Below, piece after piece: positions 50,390-57,774 of a DNA stretch of 63,185 nt. The notes beneath the pieces were generated by a model that saw nothing but the letters and a program-made list of their open reading frames with translations, was not told the DNA's origin and searched no databases. The stretch is from Candidatus Omnitrophota bacterium. GTDB taxonomy: Bacteria; Omnitrophota; Gorgyraeia; Pluralincolimonadales; Pluralincolimonadaceae. Numbering within the stretch: the stretch's first letter is position 1; each line of letters starts with the position of its first letter. The stretch covers positions 1 through 63,185 of the forward strand of contig JAGONY010000003.1 of assembly GCA_017992785.1 (NCBI GenBank), given 5' to 3'. The translations under genes were made by a program, and so were the position numbers.

Positions 50390-51034
50390 TTACTTTCTCT
50401 TCCTTGAAGCCGCTAACATTCCGACCAAGCCCGAGCCGAGAAGCAATAAGCTTGCCGGTTCAGGAACGGCCTGGATGTCATCGACGCCGAAGTCGACACT
50501 GCCTCCTGGGTTGGTGCCGCCGCTCGCGATAACCAGGTTGATCTGCTTGAGGTCGCCCGTCCAAACGTCATTGCCCGTGCCGGAGTTCTGGTCGACGAGG
50601 TCTGCGAAAGCTATCGATACGTTCTTCCAGCCCGTCCAATCAACCGGCATATAGGTCGGAGAGCCGTAATAGCCTCCCGCAAACACGTCTCCGTCGTTCT
50701 CATACAGCTCCCACTTGATCGTGCCGTAGCTGCCGTCGCCCTTGACGTTCGCCGTCAAGTCGGTAAGGCCGGCCCAATCCATCGGCTTGTAGTTGCCCCA
50801 TCCGCCGAGATACCAGTTGGCATTAACGTCGGTGCCGTTGAGGCGCAGGTAGTTGCCGTTCGGCCCGCCCGCAACCGTCACTTGCGCGAGCTCGCCCGTG
50901 TCCTGGAAGCCGTAGGAACCCGCCGGGATCGCCGGAGGGGTCACGCCTTCAAAGTCCTCCCAGGCCGCGGCCGAAACGCCTGACGCAGCGATAAGGGACA
51001 GAGAAAAAACGACTAAAATAGAGAATCTCTTCAT
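50390..51034 (-). CDS. PEP-CTERM sorted surface protein
   Basis: A 214-aa secreted protein with a signal peptide (ILVVFSLSLIAASGVSAAA), a jelly-roll-like body rich in Gly, Asn and Trp (GNYLRLNGTDVNANWYLGGW, VDWTGWKNVSIAFADL, SVDFGVDDIQ), and a classic C-terminal sorting signal VPEPASLLLLGSGLVGMLAA followed by SRKRK. Exosortase would cleave at PEP and move the protein to the envelope or matrix. Operator C overlaps its promoter, tying it to the glycan regulator. The body is structurally like the small CBM proteins nearby, so polysaccharide binding is plausible. Confidence 0.93.
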   Translation of the reverse strand: MKRFSILVVFSLSLIAASGVSAAAWEDFEGVTPPAIPAGSYGFQDTGELAQVTVAGGPNGNYLRLNGTDVNANWYLGGWGNYKPMDWAGLTDLTANVKGDGSYGTIKWELYENDGDVFAGGYYGSPTYMPVDWTGWKNVSIAFADLVDQNSGTGNDVWTGDLKQINLVIASGGTNPGGSVDFGVDDIQAVPEPASLLLLGSGLVGMLAASRKRK

Positions 51035-51076
51035 TATTCTTTTTAACCCCCTTTCGCGTCACTGTCTCCCCATATA

Positions 51077-51121
51077 TATACTGGACGTATACCAGTATAT
51101 AATATATTGGGCACAAGTCAA
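51077..51121 (-). promoter_or_regulatory. Promoter and operator C of the PEP-CTERM gene
   Basis: Minus strand TTGACT (51121-51116), a 16-nt spacer and TATACT (51099-51094). The operator is the most symmetric of the three: TATACTGG (51077-51084), ACGTATA, CCAGTATA (51092-51099), a perfect 8-bp inverted repeat overlapping the -10 box. The transcription start falls within the operator. Confidence 0.75.
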
Positions 51122-51165
51122 GGGTAAATATTTGTCAATTTTGGGTGTGTATTACGGCAGGAACG

Positions 51166-51948
51166 TTACCATTTGTTATCGAGCGGCTTGTTTATCCATT
51201 CCCTGAAGGTCTGCCTGCCCTCGATAGCGCTCTCTATCTTGCCCATCCTCTCCCCTATATAAGGATGGGTCTTGAAATAGGAATACGGCCTGATGTCGTT
51301 CTTCTTCTCCCTCTTCATCGTCTCCATGAAGGCCAGAACGCCGTGCGGGTCATACCCCGCTTCCTTCGTATACAGGACGGCGCGCTTGTCCGCCTCGAAC
51401 TCATCCTCCCGGGAATACGACGCCATGAGCGAGGCTAAAGCCAGGTCTGTCGCGCGCGCGGCCTGCCCACCCTGCGTCGCCGCGACAAGTATCATGGCGA
51501 TGCTGGCGATCGAGCTCTGCTGGAGCTTCTTCATATGGTGCCGCGCGGCAATATGCCCGATCTCATGCGCTATTACGCCGGCGAGCTCGTCGTCGTTCTT
51601 GCAGACATCCATAAGCCCCGAGAAGATATAGACCCATCCGCCCGGAAGCGATACGGCGTTGATATCGTCGACGGCAAGCACCTTGAAATGGTATATGAGC
51701 TCCTTGCGGTCGCAATACTTCGCGAGCCTCTGGCCTATCAGTTCCACCCTCTCCTGGGCGTGTTTGTCGGGGTCGAGCTTGTATGCGGCCTCTACCTTCT
51801 TTGCGATCGCATCGCCCATCTCCATCTCTCTTTCGGGGGAGACGATGATATTCTCGTCCTTCCCGGTGACCATGTTATACTCTGCCGGGCAGTCCGCCGC
51901 AACGGATAAGAAGCATATTATCGCCGCAAAACACGCTTTCCTTGCCAT
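51166..51948 (-). CDS. M48-family zinc metalloprotease, exported
   Basis: A 260-aa exported protease of the BepA/LoiP/YfgC type. Signal peptide (CFAAIICFLSVAADCPA), SPEREMEMGDAIAKKVEA, the zinc site HEIGH in ELAGVIAHEIGHIAARH, and the third ligand in SREDEFEADKRAV. Such periplasmic enzymes degrade misfolded outer-membrane proteins. The ATG sits six bases after a -10 box (TAATTT) with no ribosome-binding site, so a leaderless mRNA is predicted. Divergent from the lipoprotein gene at 52001. Confidence 0.92.
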   Translation of the reverse strand: MARKACFAAIICFLSVAADCPAEYNMVTGKDENIIVSPEREMEMGDAIAKKVEAAYKLDPDKHAQERVELIGQRLAKYCDRKELIYHFKVLAVDDINAVSLPGGWVYIFSGLMDVCKNDDELAGVIAHEIGHIAARHHMKKLQQSSIASIAMILVAATQGGQAARATDLALASLMASYSREDEFEADKRAVLYTKEAGYDPHGVLAFMETMKREKKNDIRPYSYFKTHPYIGERMGKIESAIEGRQTFREWINKPLDNKW

Positions 51949-51954
51949 GCGGAT

Positions 51955-51994
51955 AAATTATCATATTGAAAAATGGATGTAAAGCACTTATAAT
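51955..51994. promoter_or_regulatory. Divergent leaderless promoters
   Basis: Plus strand: TTGAAA (51966-51971), 17-nt spacer, TATAAT (51989-51994), six bases, ATG at 52001. Minus strand: TTTACA (51983-51978), 17-nt spacer, TAATTT (51960-51955), six bases, ATG at 51948. The two promoters interlock within 52 bp, and both put the transcription start at the start codon. Confidence 0.7.
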
Positions 51995-52000
51995 ACCCCT

Positions 52001-52477
52001 ATGAACAAGACGATCTGCCTCGCGCTCGCCGCGGCCGCGTTGTCCCTATGCCTGCACGGCTGTTCACGTCAACGGCACGATAGGGAAGCCATAGCGACGA
52101 TCGGCAGCTATTCCCTCTACAGGGATGACTTCATCTCCGAGCTTTCGTTATACCCGCCGGAATACCGCCAAAAAGTCACGAAGCAGCAGATCCTTGACGG
52201 GATAATACAGAAAAAGATACTGCTTCTCGAAGCCCAGCGCCGCGGGCTTGACAGGGACCCGCAGTTCATGAAGATGGTTGAACGATTCTGGGAGCAGAGC
52301 CTCCTTCGCTCGCTGCTCGACATGAGGTCCGAAGAGATACTCTCCGGGATCCCGGAGACGGACAAGGACCGGAATGCAAAGGCCGGCGAAGTACTGAGGG
52401 CCTGGGTCGAGGAGCTGGAAAAAAATACACCCGTTAAGGTAAACGACGACGCCCTGGAGAAGATAACCATAAAATGA
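52001..52477 (+). CDS. Small lipoprotein with SurA-N-like helical domain
   Basis: A 158-aa lipoprotein: signal with LHGC (Cys about 21), then IATIGSYSLYRDDFISELSLYP and QQILDGIIQKKILLLEAQRRGLDRDP, the pattern of the SurA/PpiC N-terminal chaperone domain. The parvulin domain is absent, so it could chaperone exported proteins without isomerase activity. The stop overlaps the next gene by four bases. Confidence 0.78.
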   Translation: MNKTICLALAAAALSLCLHGCSRQRHDREAIATIGSYSLYRDDFISELSLYPPEYRQKVTKQQILDGIIQKKILLLEAQRRGLDRDPQFMKMVERFWEQSLLRSLLDMRSEEILSGIPETDKDRNAKAGEVLRAWVEELEKNTPVKVNDDALEKITIK

Positions 52478-53664
52478 AGACGGCCGGCGTGCAGAACCGC
52501 AGACGCAATTACTTCATAAAAAAGAGGTTCCAGACAAGCTTCATCGTGAAGTTCTGCCTGCTTCTTATACTCGCGTGCCTCATAATGTCGTTCGTATCCT
52601 TCCTTTTCATGGGAGACACCTCCACGACGAGCTTCGAGGGCCTGCGCTTTACCGTCAAGAGCACATCGGATTTCATGCTGCCGATACTTTTATCGAGCGG
52701 CATAACGTCAGTGGTCCTCGTCAGTATAGCCACGATAGTCATAGTCCTCTTCATATCCCACAGGATAGCGGGGCCGCTCTACCGCCTCGAGAAGTCGCTG
52801 GAACAGCTGGGCGGAGGCGACCTGACCGTGGATGTCCACCTGAGGCAGGCGGACGAGATCAAGGCGCTTGCCGACACACTGAACAGGACGATGAAGAACC
52901 TCAAGGAGCCGATCGCGGAATCTAAAAGGAAGGCGGAAGAGCTCGAGGCAGAGGTCTCCTCGCTGAAGGAAACGCTAAGGAAGAAGGGCCTTTCCGACAA
53001 CGATATAGAAAAGGCGGTCGGACCGGCCGAAAACAAGGTCCGGCAGATAAAGCACAACCTGTCTTTCTTCAAGATATGCTCTATATTGGCGTTTGCCGTT
53101 ATACTGGCAGGCGCCTCAGCTAACGCTGTAGCGCCAGCTATAGCGCACGCGAGTATAACCGCCGAAGGGACATTCACGGACGGCAGCGACTGGACAACGG
53201 TCGACAGTATCTTCTGCACGATCTTTTTAAAACACGACGTGGACATCCGCAGGGTCAACAGCAGGATAGACACCTACAGGATCGACTTCGGCCTTACCGA
53301 AAAACCTTCCCGCGCCTCGAACGATATCGAGGGGGAGATCGCCTATAAGTTCGACCTCATATTCTTCAAGGTCCAGGAGATCCTCGATATGAGGCCAAAA
53401 GGCCTGCACCTGAATGTCCGGATATACAAGGGGCAGGATGACCTCGACAGGGTATATATGGAGATATTCGACCAGGATAACAAGTTCATCGCGTATTACA
53501 TCTTTAAGCTGAATTCGCTCTTCATGAGCGAGGAGAAGATATCGGCCAACGTAATGGCCCACGAAATAGCCCACTGCATCGTAGACCACTATTTCTCGGT
53601 TATCCCCCCAACAAAAGTTGCCGAAATGATCGCGCAATACGCCGACGCCCACTTGAGGGATTAA
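52474..53664 (+). CDS. HAMP-domain membrane protein fused to an extracytoplasmic metallopeptidase-like domain
   Basis: A 396-aa protein. Two membrane segments (about 23-46 and 69-96) are followed by a HAMP domain (HRIAGPLYRLEKSLEQLGGGDL, LRQADEIKALADTLNRTM), a charged coiled coil to about 195, then a third hydrophobic stretch (201-228) that reads like a signal peptide, and a C-terminal domain ending with a zincin-type HEIAH at 363-367 in NVMAHEIAHCIVDHYF. The HAMP and peptidase parts would lie on opposite sides of the membrane. It may be a fusion of two once-separate genes. The target and the third zinc ligand are unknown. Confidence 0.8.
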   Translation: MKTAGVQNRRRNYFIKKRFQTSFIVKFCLLLILACLIMSFVSFLFMGDTSTTSFEGLRFTVKSTSDFMLPILLSSGITSVVLVSIATIVIVLFISHRIAGPLYRLEKSLEQLGGGDLTVDVHLRQADEIKALADTLNRTMKNLKEPIAESKRKAEELEAEVSSLKETLRKKGLSDNDIEKAVGPAENKVRQIKHNLSFFKICSILAFAVILAGASANAVAPAIAHASITAEGTFTDGSDWTTVDSIFCTIFLKHDVDIRRVNSRIDTYRIDFGLTEKPSRASNDIEGEIAYKFDLIFFKVQEILDMRPKGLHLNVRIYKGQDDLDRVYMEIFDQDNKFIAYYIFKLNSLFMSEEKISANVMAHEIAHCIVDHYFSVIPPTKVAEMIAQYADAHLRD

Positions 53665-53720
53665 TCCGCAGATTATCCCCGCGGGATTAAGGCCCACGCT
53701 ATAAATTAGGACAAAAAATT

Positions 53721-53748
53721 GGCCCGCACTTATTTAAAAGTGCGGGCC
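53721..53748 (-). terminator. Intrinsic terminator of the GH/CBM cluster
   Basis: GGCCCGCACTT (53721-53731) and AAGTGCGGGCC (53738-53748), an 11-bp stem; on the minus strand it is followed by AATTTTTTG, a proper U-run. It lies 15 bp after the minus-strand GH stop and 57 bp after the convergent plus-strand stop, so it separates the two units. Confidence 0.88.
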
Positions 53749-53762
53749 ATACATCAGCAGCC

Positions 53763-55145
53763 CTACTGCGGCTTCTTCCCCGCCCTCGGCGGTTCGATGG
53801 TATCGCAACCCTTCGCCCATAACTCCTTAAGGGCGTAGTATGCCTTCTTCGGGACCCTCTTATTTACGCCGTTCTCCTTCTCGAGGCTCATGCCGACTAT
53901 GCCGTACCACTCCTCGTTCATGTTCATGTGGCCTTCGACCTCGATATCGAAATAATAGGCACCGTTGGTCCAACCGGCCGTCTCATCCTGGACATACCAG
54001 CTTGCGGGATTTGCGGCGTCATGCTTCCACCACTCGTCGTTCCATTCGAATATGCACCCGCCGAGCACTGTGCCCTTGCCGGTCTTGCCGCAGGTGTTCC
54101 TCAGTATCTCCTTCCACTGCGATATCAGGAACTTGACCTGGATATCCTCGTCCTCTTTTTTGGTCAGCGCGTTATACCTGTCGCATCCGAACTCGGTCAG
54201 GACTATCGGCTTTCCGAACCTCTTATTCGCCTGCTCCCACGTGTTGCCGAAGCTCATGCCCCTGTAGGAGATGAGCCCGAGTATGTCTATATCGGGAGTC
54301 ACGGTGTTCGCGATATCGAGGAAGAAGACCTCGCCGTTGCCCATCGCGACCGGATGGTTCGGGTCTATCTTCTTGATCTCCTTAGCGATATCGTTAACGA
54401 AACTGTAATACAGCTTCGCCTTCGCGTTCGCCCTCTCCTTCGGGTCCTCTATGTTATCAAGTTCGTCGGAACCCCACGGGGCGATCTGGTCGTCGAAGCT
54501 GTAATTATTCTCGTTGCCGAGAAGCCAGAAGAGTATCCCGGGCTCGTCCTTATAGGCCTTCACGATGGCCAGGACCTCATCCTTGACCTGCTGCCTGTAG
54601 CCCTCATCGGCGTAGTTGGGCGGCGGTATGTCATAGATGCCGAGGTTATGGCCCATTATCGTGCGGATACCGAACTTCTGGAACAAATCGCTCACGACTT
54701 GTTTCGTCTCCTGCTGGCTCTCTCCGGGCTGGTAGAAACGCACCGTATTTATCGAGGCGTCCTTCATCAGCTGCCCGTCGACAAGCCACGGCTTTGCCGA
54801 GTCGCCCCACCAGTTATAAGTGTAATCCTGCCCCGGCGGGATCGGCTGGTAGCAGACGCCCATTACCACGTAGGGCTCGCCGTTCACGACAAGCCGGAAA
54901 TGGCCGTTGGGCATCTTCTCGATGAATGTCTTCTTGCTCTTTACCGCGGGCTTCGAGGACATCTTGCTGAAAAGGAAACATCCTCCCACCATGAATGACA
55001 TCAGCAAGGCCAGCAGCAACAACAGGTAAAGCCCTTTCTTGCCATCCTTGCGCTTGCGGTGATGCGCATGAGCGGTTTGGTGGTGCGCCCCGTGCGCCGC
55101 GTGGTGGCTCGTGTGGTGCTCGTGGTGTACGTTATGTTGATCCAT
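53763..55145 (-). CDS. Membrane-anchored clan GH-A glycosidase with His-rich N-terminal tail
   Basis: A 460-aa protein. Residues 1-33 hold 13 histidines and then basic residues, followed by one membrane helix (39-56) and an extracytoplasmic TIM barrel related to the GH2/GH5 group. Acid/base Glu is in LLGNENNY (E212), nucleophile Glu in IVLTEFGCD (E318). The topology is N-in, so the His-rich tail would be cytoplasmic. The substrate is unknown. It is last in the operon with four small paralogous proteins and is homologous to the 649-aa enzyme at the head of that operon. Confidence 0.85.
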   Translation of the reverse strand: MDQHNVHHEHHTSHHAAHGAHHQTAHAHHRKRKDGKKGLYLLLLLALLMSFMVGGCFLFSKMSSKPAVKSKKTFIEKMPNGHFRLVVNGEPYVVMGVCYQPIPPGQDYTYNWWGDSAKPWLVDGQLMKDASINTVRFYQPGESQQETKQVVSDLFQKFGIRTIMGHNLGIYDIPPPNYADEGYRQQVKDEVLAIVKAYKDEPGILFWLLGNENNYSFDDQIAPWGSDELDNIEDPKERANAKAKLYYSFVNDIAKEIKKIDPNHPVAMGNGEVFFLDIANTVTPDIDILGLISYRGMSFGNTWEQANKRFGKPIVLTEFGCDRYNALTKKEDEDIQVKFLISQWKEILRNTCGKTGKGTVLGGCIFEWNDEWWKHDAANPASWYVQDETAGWTNGAYYFDIEVEGHMNMNEEWYGIVGMSLEKENGVNKRVPKKAYYALKELWAKGCDTIEPPRAGKKPQ

Positions 55146-55155
55146 GTCTTATTCT

Positions 55156-55743
55156 TTACTCGTAATAGATATCGTCAAAGTAGATAGTGAAACCGTCCGG
55201 GTTATCCGCAGCGCTCGCTGCCCAACAGAACCCGCCCGATATATAGGTCAGGTCTTTGCCCGTAAGGTCGATAACATACTCTTTCCATTCCGGCGTAAGT
55301 GTCAGCGGCCCGATCGAAGCGGTGTCGGTGTCCGCATACTCGCCGGTTATACCGCCTGTCTTGACCTCCGCAAGCACTTCGCCGCCCTTGCCTCCCCTGG
55401 CCCAGAAGACGAGTTTCTTGGCCCCGGTCAGGTCGTATCCGCCCGGCCTCATGCCCCAGTTATTCGCGGGATTCTGCCAGAAGATGCCGCACCAGCCGGC
55501 TCCCTGCTTCTGCTCGCCGGTGTAGGTTATCTTGATGCAGGTCGTGCCGCCGTGCGGGTTCTCCTTCCATCCCGTGTCAAGCTTGATATCGCCGTAATCG
55601 CCCATCCATCCGGAAGGGACATAATGATTATCGCGCGATGACCTGTCGGAATAGACATTGAACTTCTTGAACTCGGCGTACGAAACGCCTACCGCCGACA
55701 CGAACAGGACCAACGCGGCGATAAATACTGCTGACTTTTTCAT
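55156..55743 (-). CDS. Tandem secreted jelly-roll-like paralog 1
   Basis: A 195-aa secreted protein, one of four homologous tandem genes. Signal peptide, then FNVYSDRSSRDNHYVPSGWMGDYGDIKLD, GTTCIKITYTGEQKQGAGW, FWQNPANNWG, GGYDLTGAKKLVFWARG, GGITGEY, and a final strand YFDDIYYE. The many conserved Trp, Asn and Gly and the FDDI ending suggest a CBM-like beta-sandwich; binding of a glycan is inferred. AAGGAGG precedes the ATG by seven bases. It lies 10 bp before the GH gene. Confidence 0.85.
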   Translation of the reverse strand: MKKSAVFIAALVLFVSAVGVSYAEFKKFNVYSDRSSRDNHYVPSGWMGDYGDIKLDTGWKENPHGGTTCIKITYTGEQKQGAGWCGIFWQNPANNWGMRPGGYDLTGAKKLVFWARGGKGGEVLAEVKTGGITGEYADTDTASIGPLTLTPEWKEYVIDLTGKDLTYISGGFCWAASAADNPDGFTIYFDDIYYE

Positions 55744-55767
55744 CACATTACCTCCTTGTTCTTCACC

Positions 55768-56355
55768 TTACTCGTAGATTATATCGTCAAGATATATCGT
55801 AAAGCCGTTCGGGTTCGAGGCGGCATTGGCCACCCAGCAGAAACCTCCCGCAATAGAGGAAAGGTCCTTGCCCGTAAGGTCTATAGAGTATTCCTTCCAA
55901 TCTGACGTAAGCGTGATCTCGGGTGTGCCAACGCAATCGCTGTCCGCGTATTCTCCGGTAATGCCGCCGATCTTGAACTCGGCTATCTTTTCCCCGCCCT
56001 TCGCGCCCTTCGCCCAGAAGACGAGCTTCTTGGCGCCATTCAGGTCGAAACCGCCCGGCTGCGTGCCCCAGTTGTTCGGGGGATTCTGCCAGTATACGCC
56101 CGCCCAGCCGGCTCCCTGTTTCTGATCGGCCGTGTAGGTCACCTTGATGCAGGTCGTGCCGGAATGCGGCGCATCCTTGCTTCCGGTGTCCACCTTGATA
56201 TCGCCGTAATCGCCCATCCAGCCGGAAGGAGTATAATGGTTGTCCTTGGCGGTCTTATCCGTATATACGTTGAACTTCTTGAACTCCCCGTAAGCCAGTG
56301 AAGCGGCGCCGGTAAAAACGGCCAGCGCGAGCAACAACGCCCCTAACCTTTTCAT
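55768..56355 (-). CDS. Tandem secreted jelly-roll-like paralog 2
   Basis: A 195-aa secreted protein closely similar to its neighbours: FNVYTDKTAKDNHYTPSGW, MGDYGDIKVDTGSKDAPHSG, GAGWAGVYWQNPPNNWG, GGFDLNGAKKLVFWAKGAKGG, ending YLDDIIYE. GWCGIFW of paralogs 1 and 4 is replaced by GWAGVYW, shared in form with paralog 3. It is 21 bp from paralog 1. Function unknown; a role in binding polysaccharide is inferred. Confidence 0.85.
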   Translation of the reverse strand: MKRLGALLLALAVFTGAASLAYGEFKKFNVYTDKTAKDNHYTPSGWMGDYGDIKVDTGSKDAPHSGTTCIKVTYTADQKQGAGWAGVYWQNPPNNWGTQPGGFDLNGAKKLVFWAKGAKGGEKIAEFKIGGITGEYADSDCVGTPEITLTSDWKEYSIDLTGKDLSSIAGGFCWVANAASNPNGFTIYLDDIIYE

Positions 56356-56390
56356 CTGAGATCCCCCTTTTTTCGCGAAGCCAATACAGT

Positions 56391-56996
56391 TTATTGCGCT
56401 TTTTCGAAATATATGTCATCCAGGTATATAGTGAACCCGTCCGGGTTATCCGCGGCGCTCGCGGACCAGCAGAACCCGCCGGAGATATGCGAGAGGTTCT
56501 TGCCCGAAAGGTCTATGGAATACTGGTTCCAATCCTTGGTTAAAACTATATTCTCTATCGTGGCCGTGTCGGAATCGGCGAATTCCCCGGTTATGCCGCC
56601 CGTCTTGAACTCGGCTATCTTTTCCCCGCCCTTCGCGCCCTTCGCCCAGAAGACGAGCCTCGACGCGCCCGTCAGGTCGAAGCCGCCCGGCTCACTCCCC
56701 CAGTTATTCGGGGGGTTCTGCCAGTACATCCCGGCCCATCCCGCGCCCTGGGTCTGCTCGGCGCTGTAGGTTATCTTTATGCAATTAGCGCCGGAATGCG
56801 GCGCATCCTTGTGTCCCGCGTCCAGTTTTATATCCCCGAAATCGCCCATCCAGCCGGACGGGAAAAAATGGTTGTCCTTTGCCGTCTTTTCGGTATAGAC
56901 ATTGAACGTCTTCACGTCGGCGCCCGGCGCGGCTATCCCCGACTGCGCACACGAAGCGAAGAACGCGGCTAATATCACGACTGCTAAAAACCTCAT
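56391..56996 (-). CDS. Tandem secreted jelly-roll-like paralog 3
   Basis: A 201-aa secreted paralog: signal peptide with a Cys-Ala region (AAFFASCAQSGIAA), FNVYTEKTAKDNHFFPSGW, MGDFGDIKLDAGHKDAPHSG, GWAGMYWQNPPNNWG, GGFDLTGASRLVFWAKGAKGG, ending YLDDIYFEK. The signal region could make it a lipoprotein (FFASC), unlike the other three. It lies 35 bp before paralog 2 and 149 bp after paralog 4, separated from the latter by a stem-loop. Confidence 0.83.
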   Translation of the reverse strand: MRFLAVVILAAFFASCAQSGIAAPGADVKTFNVYTEKTAKDNHFFPSGWMGDFGDIKLDAGHKDAPHSGANCIKITYSAEQTQGAGWAGMYWQNPPNNWGSEPGGFDLTGASRLVFWAKGAKGGEKIAEFKTGGITGEFADSDTATIENIVLTKDWNQYSIDLSGKNLSHISGGFCWSASAADNPDGFTIYLDDIYFEKAQ

Positions 56997-57067
56997 CTCA
57001 AATCCCCCTTCTGCCTTGTTAGATGCTTATAGCGCGGGAAAGGTTTACACCTAAAAATCTCAAAGAC

Positions 57068-57096
57068 CCGGCGCTCCTTTTTTCAAGAAGCGCCGG
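57068..57096 (-). terminator. Stem-loop between paralogs 4 and 3
   Basis: CCGGCGCT (57068-57075) and AGCGCCGG (57089-57096) with inner imperfect pairing. On the minus strand it is followed by GTCTTTGAGATTTTTAGG, a weak T-rich tract. It lies in the only long gap (149 bp) of the cluster and may act as a partial terminator that lowers expression of the distal genes. Confidence 0.5.
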
Positions 57097-57145
57097 TATC
57101 CCTGCTTCTTCGTTTTCCTATTATACCCTTTTATTCCCTTACGGT

Positions 57146-57757
57146 CTACTCGTAATATATGTCGTCGAAGTAGATCGTGAACCCTTCCGGGTTGTCAGCG
57201 GCGCTCGCCGCGAAGCAGAAACCGCCCGATATGTACGAGAGGTCCTTGCCCGAAAGGTCTATCGAATACTCTTTCCATTCCGGCGTCAGCGTCAGAGGCC
57301 CTATCGACGCGGAATCGGTATCGGCATACTCGCCCGTGATACCGCCCATCTTGACTTCGGCCAATGTGCCTACCTGGGTCTTCGAGATCATCTCTCCGCC
57401 CTTTTCGCCGCGCGCCCAGAAGACGAGCTTCTTCGCTCCGGTCAGGTCGTATCCGCCCGGTTTGCTGCCCCAGTTATTCGCGGGATTCTGCCAGAATATG
57501 CCGCACCATCCGGCTCCCTGCTTCTGCTCGCCGGTATAGGTGATCTTTATACAGGTGTTACCCGAATGCGGGTTATCCTTCCATCCCGTATCCAGCTTTA
57601 TGTCGCCCCAGTCACCCATCCAACCCGAGGGTATATAATGGTTGTCCCTGGCGCTCCTCTCGGTGTAAACGCTGAACTTCTTGAACTCGGCGTACGTGAG
57701 GCCGGCTGCGCCCGCAAGTACCGCCAAAACCACTGCCGCTACTACCAACTTCTTCAT
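57146..57757 (-). CDS. Tandem secreted jelly-roll-like paralog 4
   Basis: A 203-aa secreted paralog: FSVYTERSARDNHYIPSGW, MGDWGDIKLDTGWKDNPHSG, GAGWCGIFWQNPANNWG, GGYDLTGAKKLVFWARGEKGG, ending YFDDIYYE. Compared with the others it has an 8-residue insertion (ISKTQVGT) before the TGEY block. The Met at 57757 follows GGGGG and is preferred over the upstream Met at 57787, which would overlap the GH gene. It lies 17 bp after the 649-aa GH. Confidence 0.85.
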   Translation of the reverse strand: MKKLVVAAVVLAVLAGAAGLTYAEFKKFSVYTERSARDNHYIPSGWMGDWGDIKLDTGWKDNPHSGNTCIKITYTGEQKQGAGWCGIFWQNPANNWGSKPGGYDLTGAKKLVFWARGEKGGEMISKTQVGTLAEVKMGGITGEYADTDSASIGPLTLTPEWKEYSIDLSGKDLSYISGGFCFAASAADNPEGFTIYFDDIYYE

Positions 57758-57774
57758 TGCCCAACCCCCTTTCG

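Noticed and set aside
53101-53160. Short GCTAACGCTGTAGCGCCAGCTATAGCG repeats as a possible palindrome or recombination site
   Set aside because: They encode the Ala-rich end of the signal-peptide-like helix and do not form a convincing long stem.
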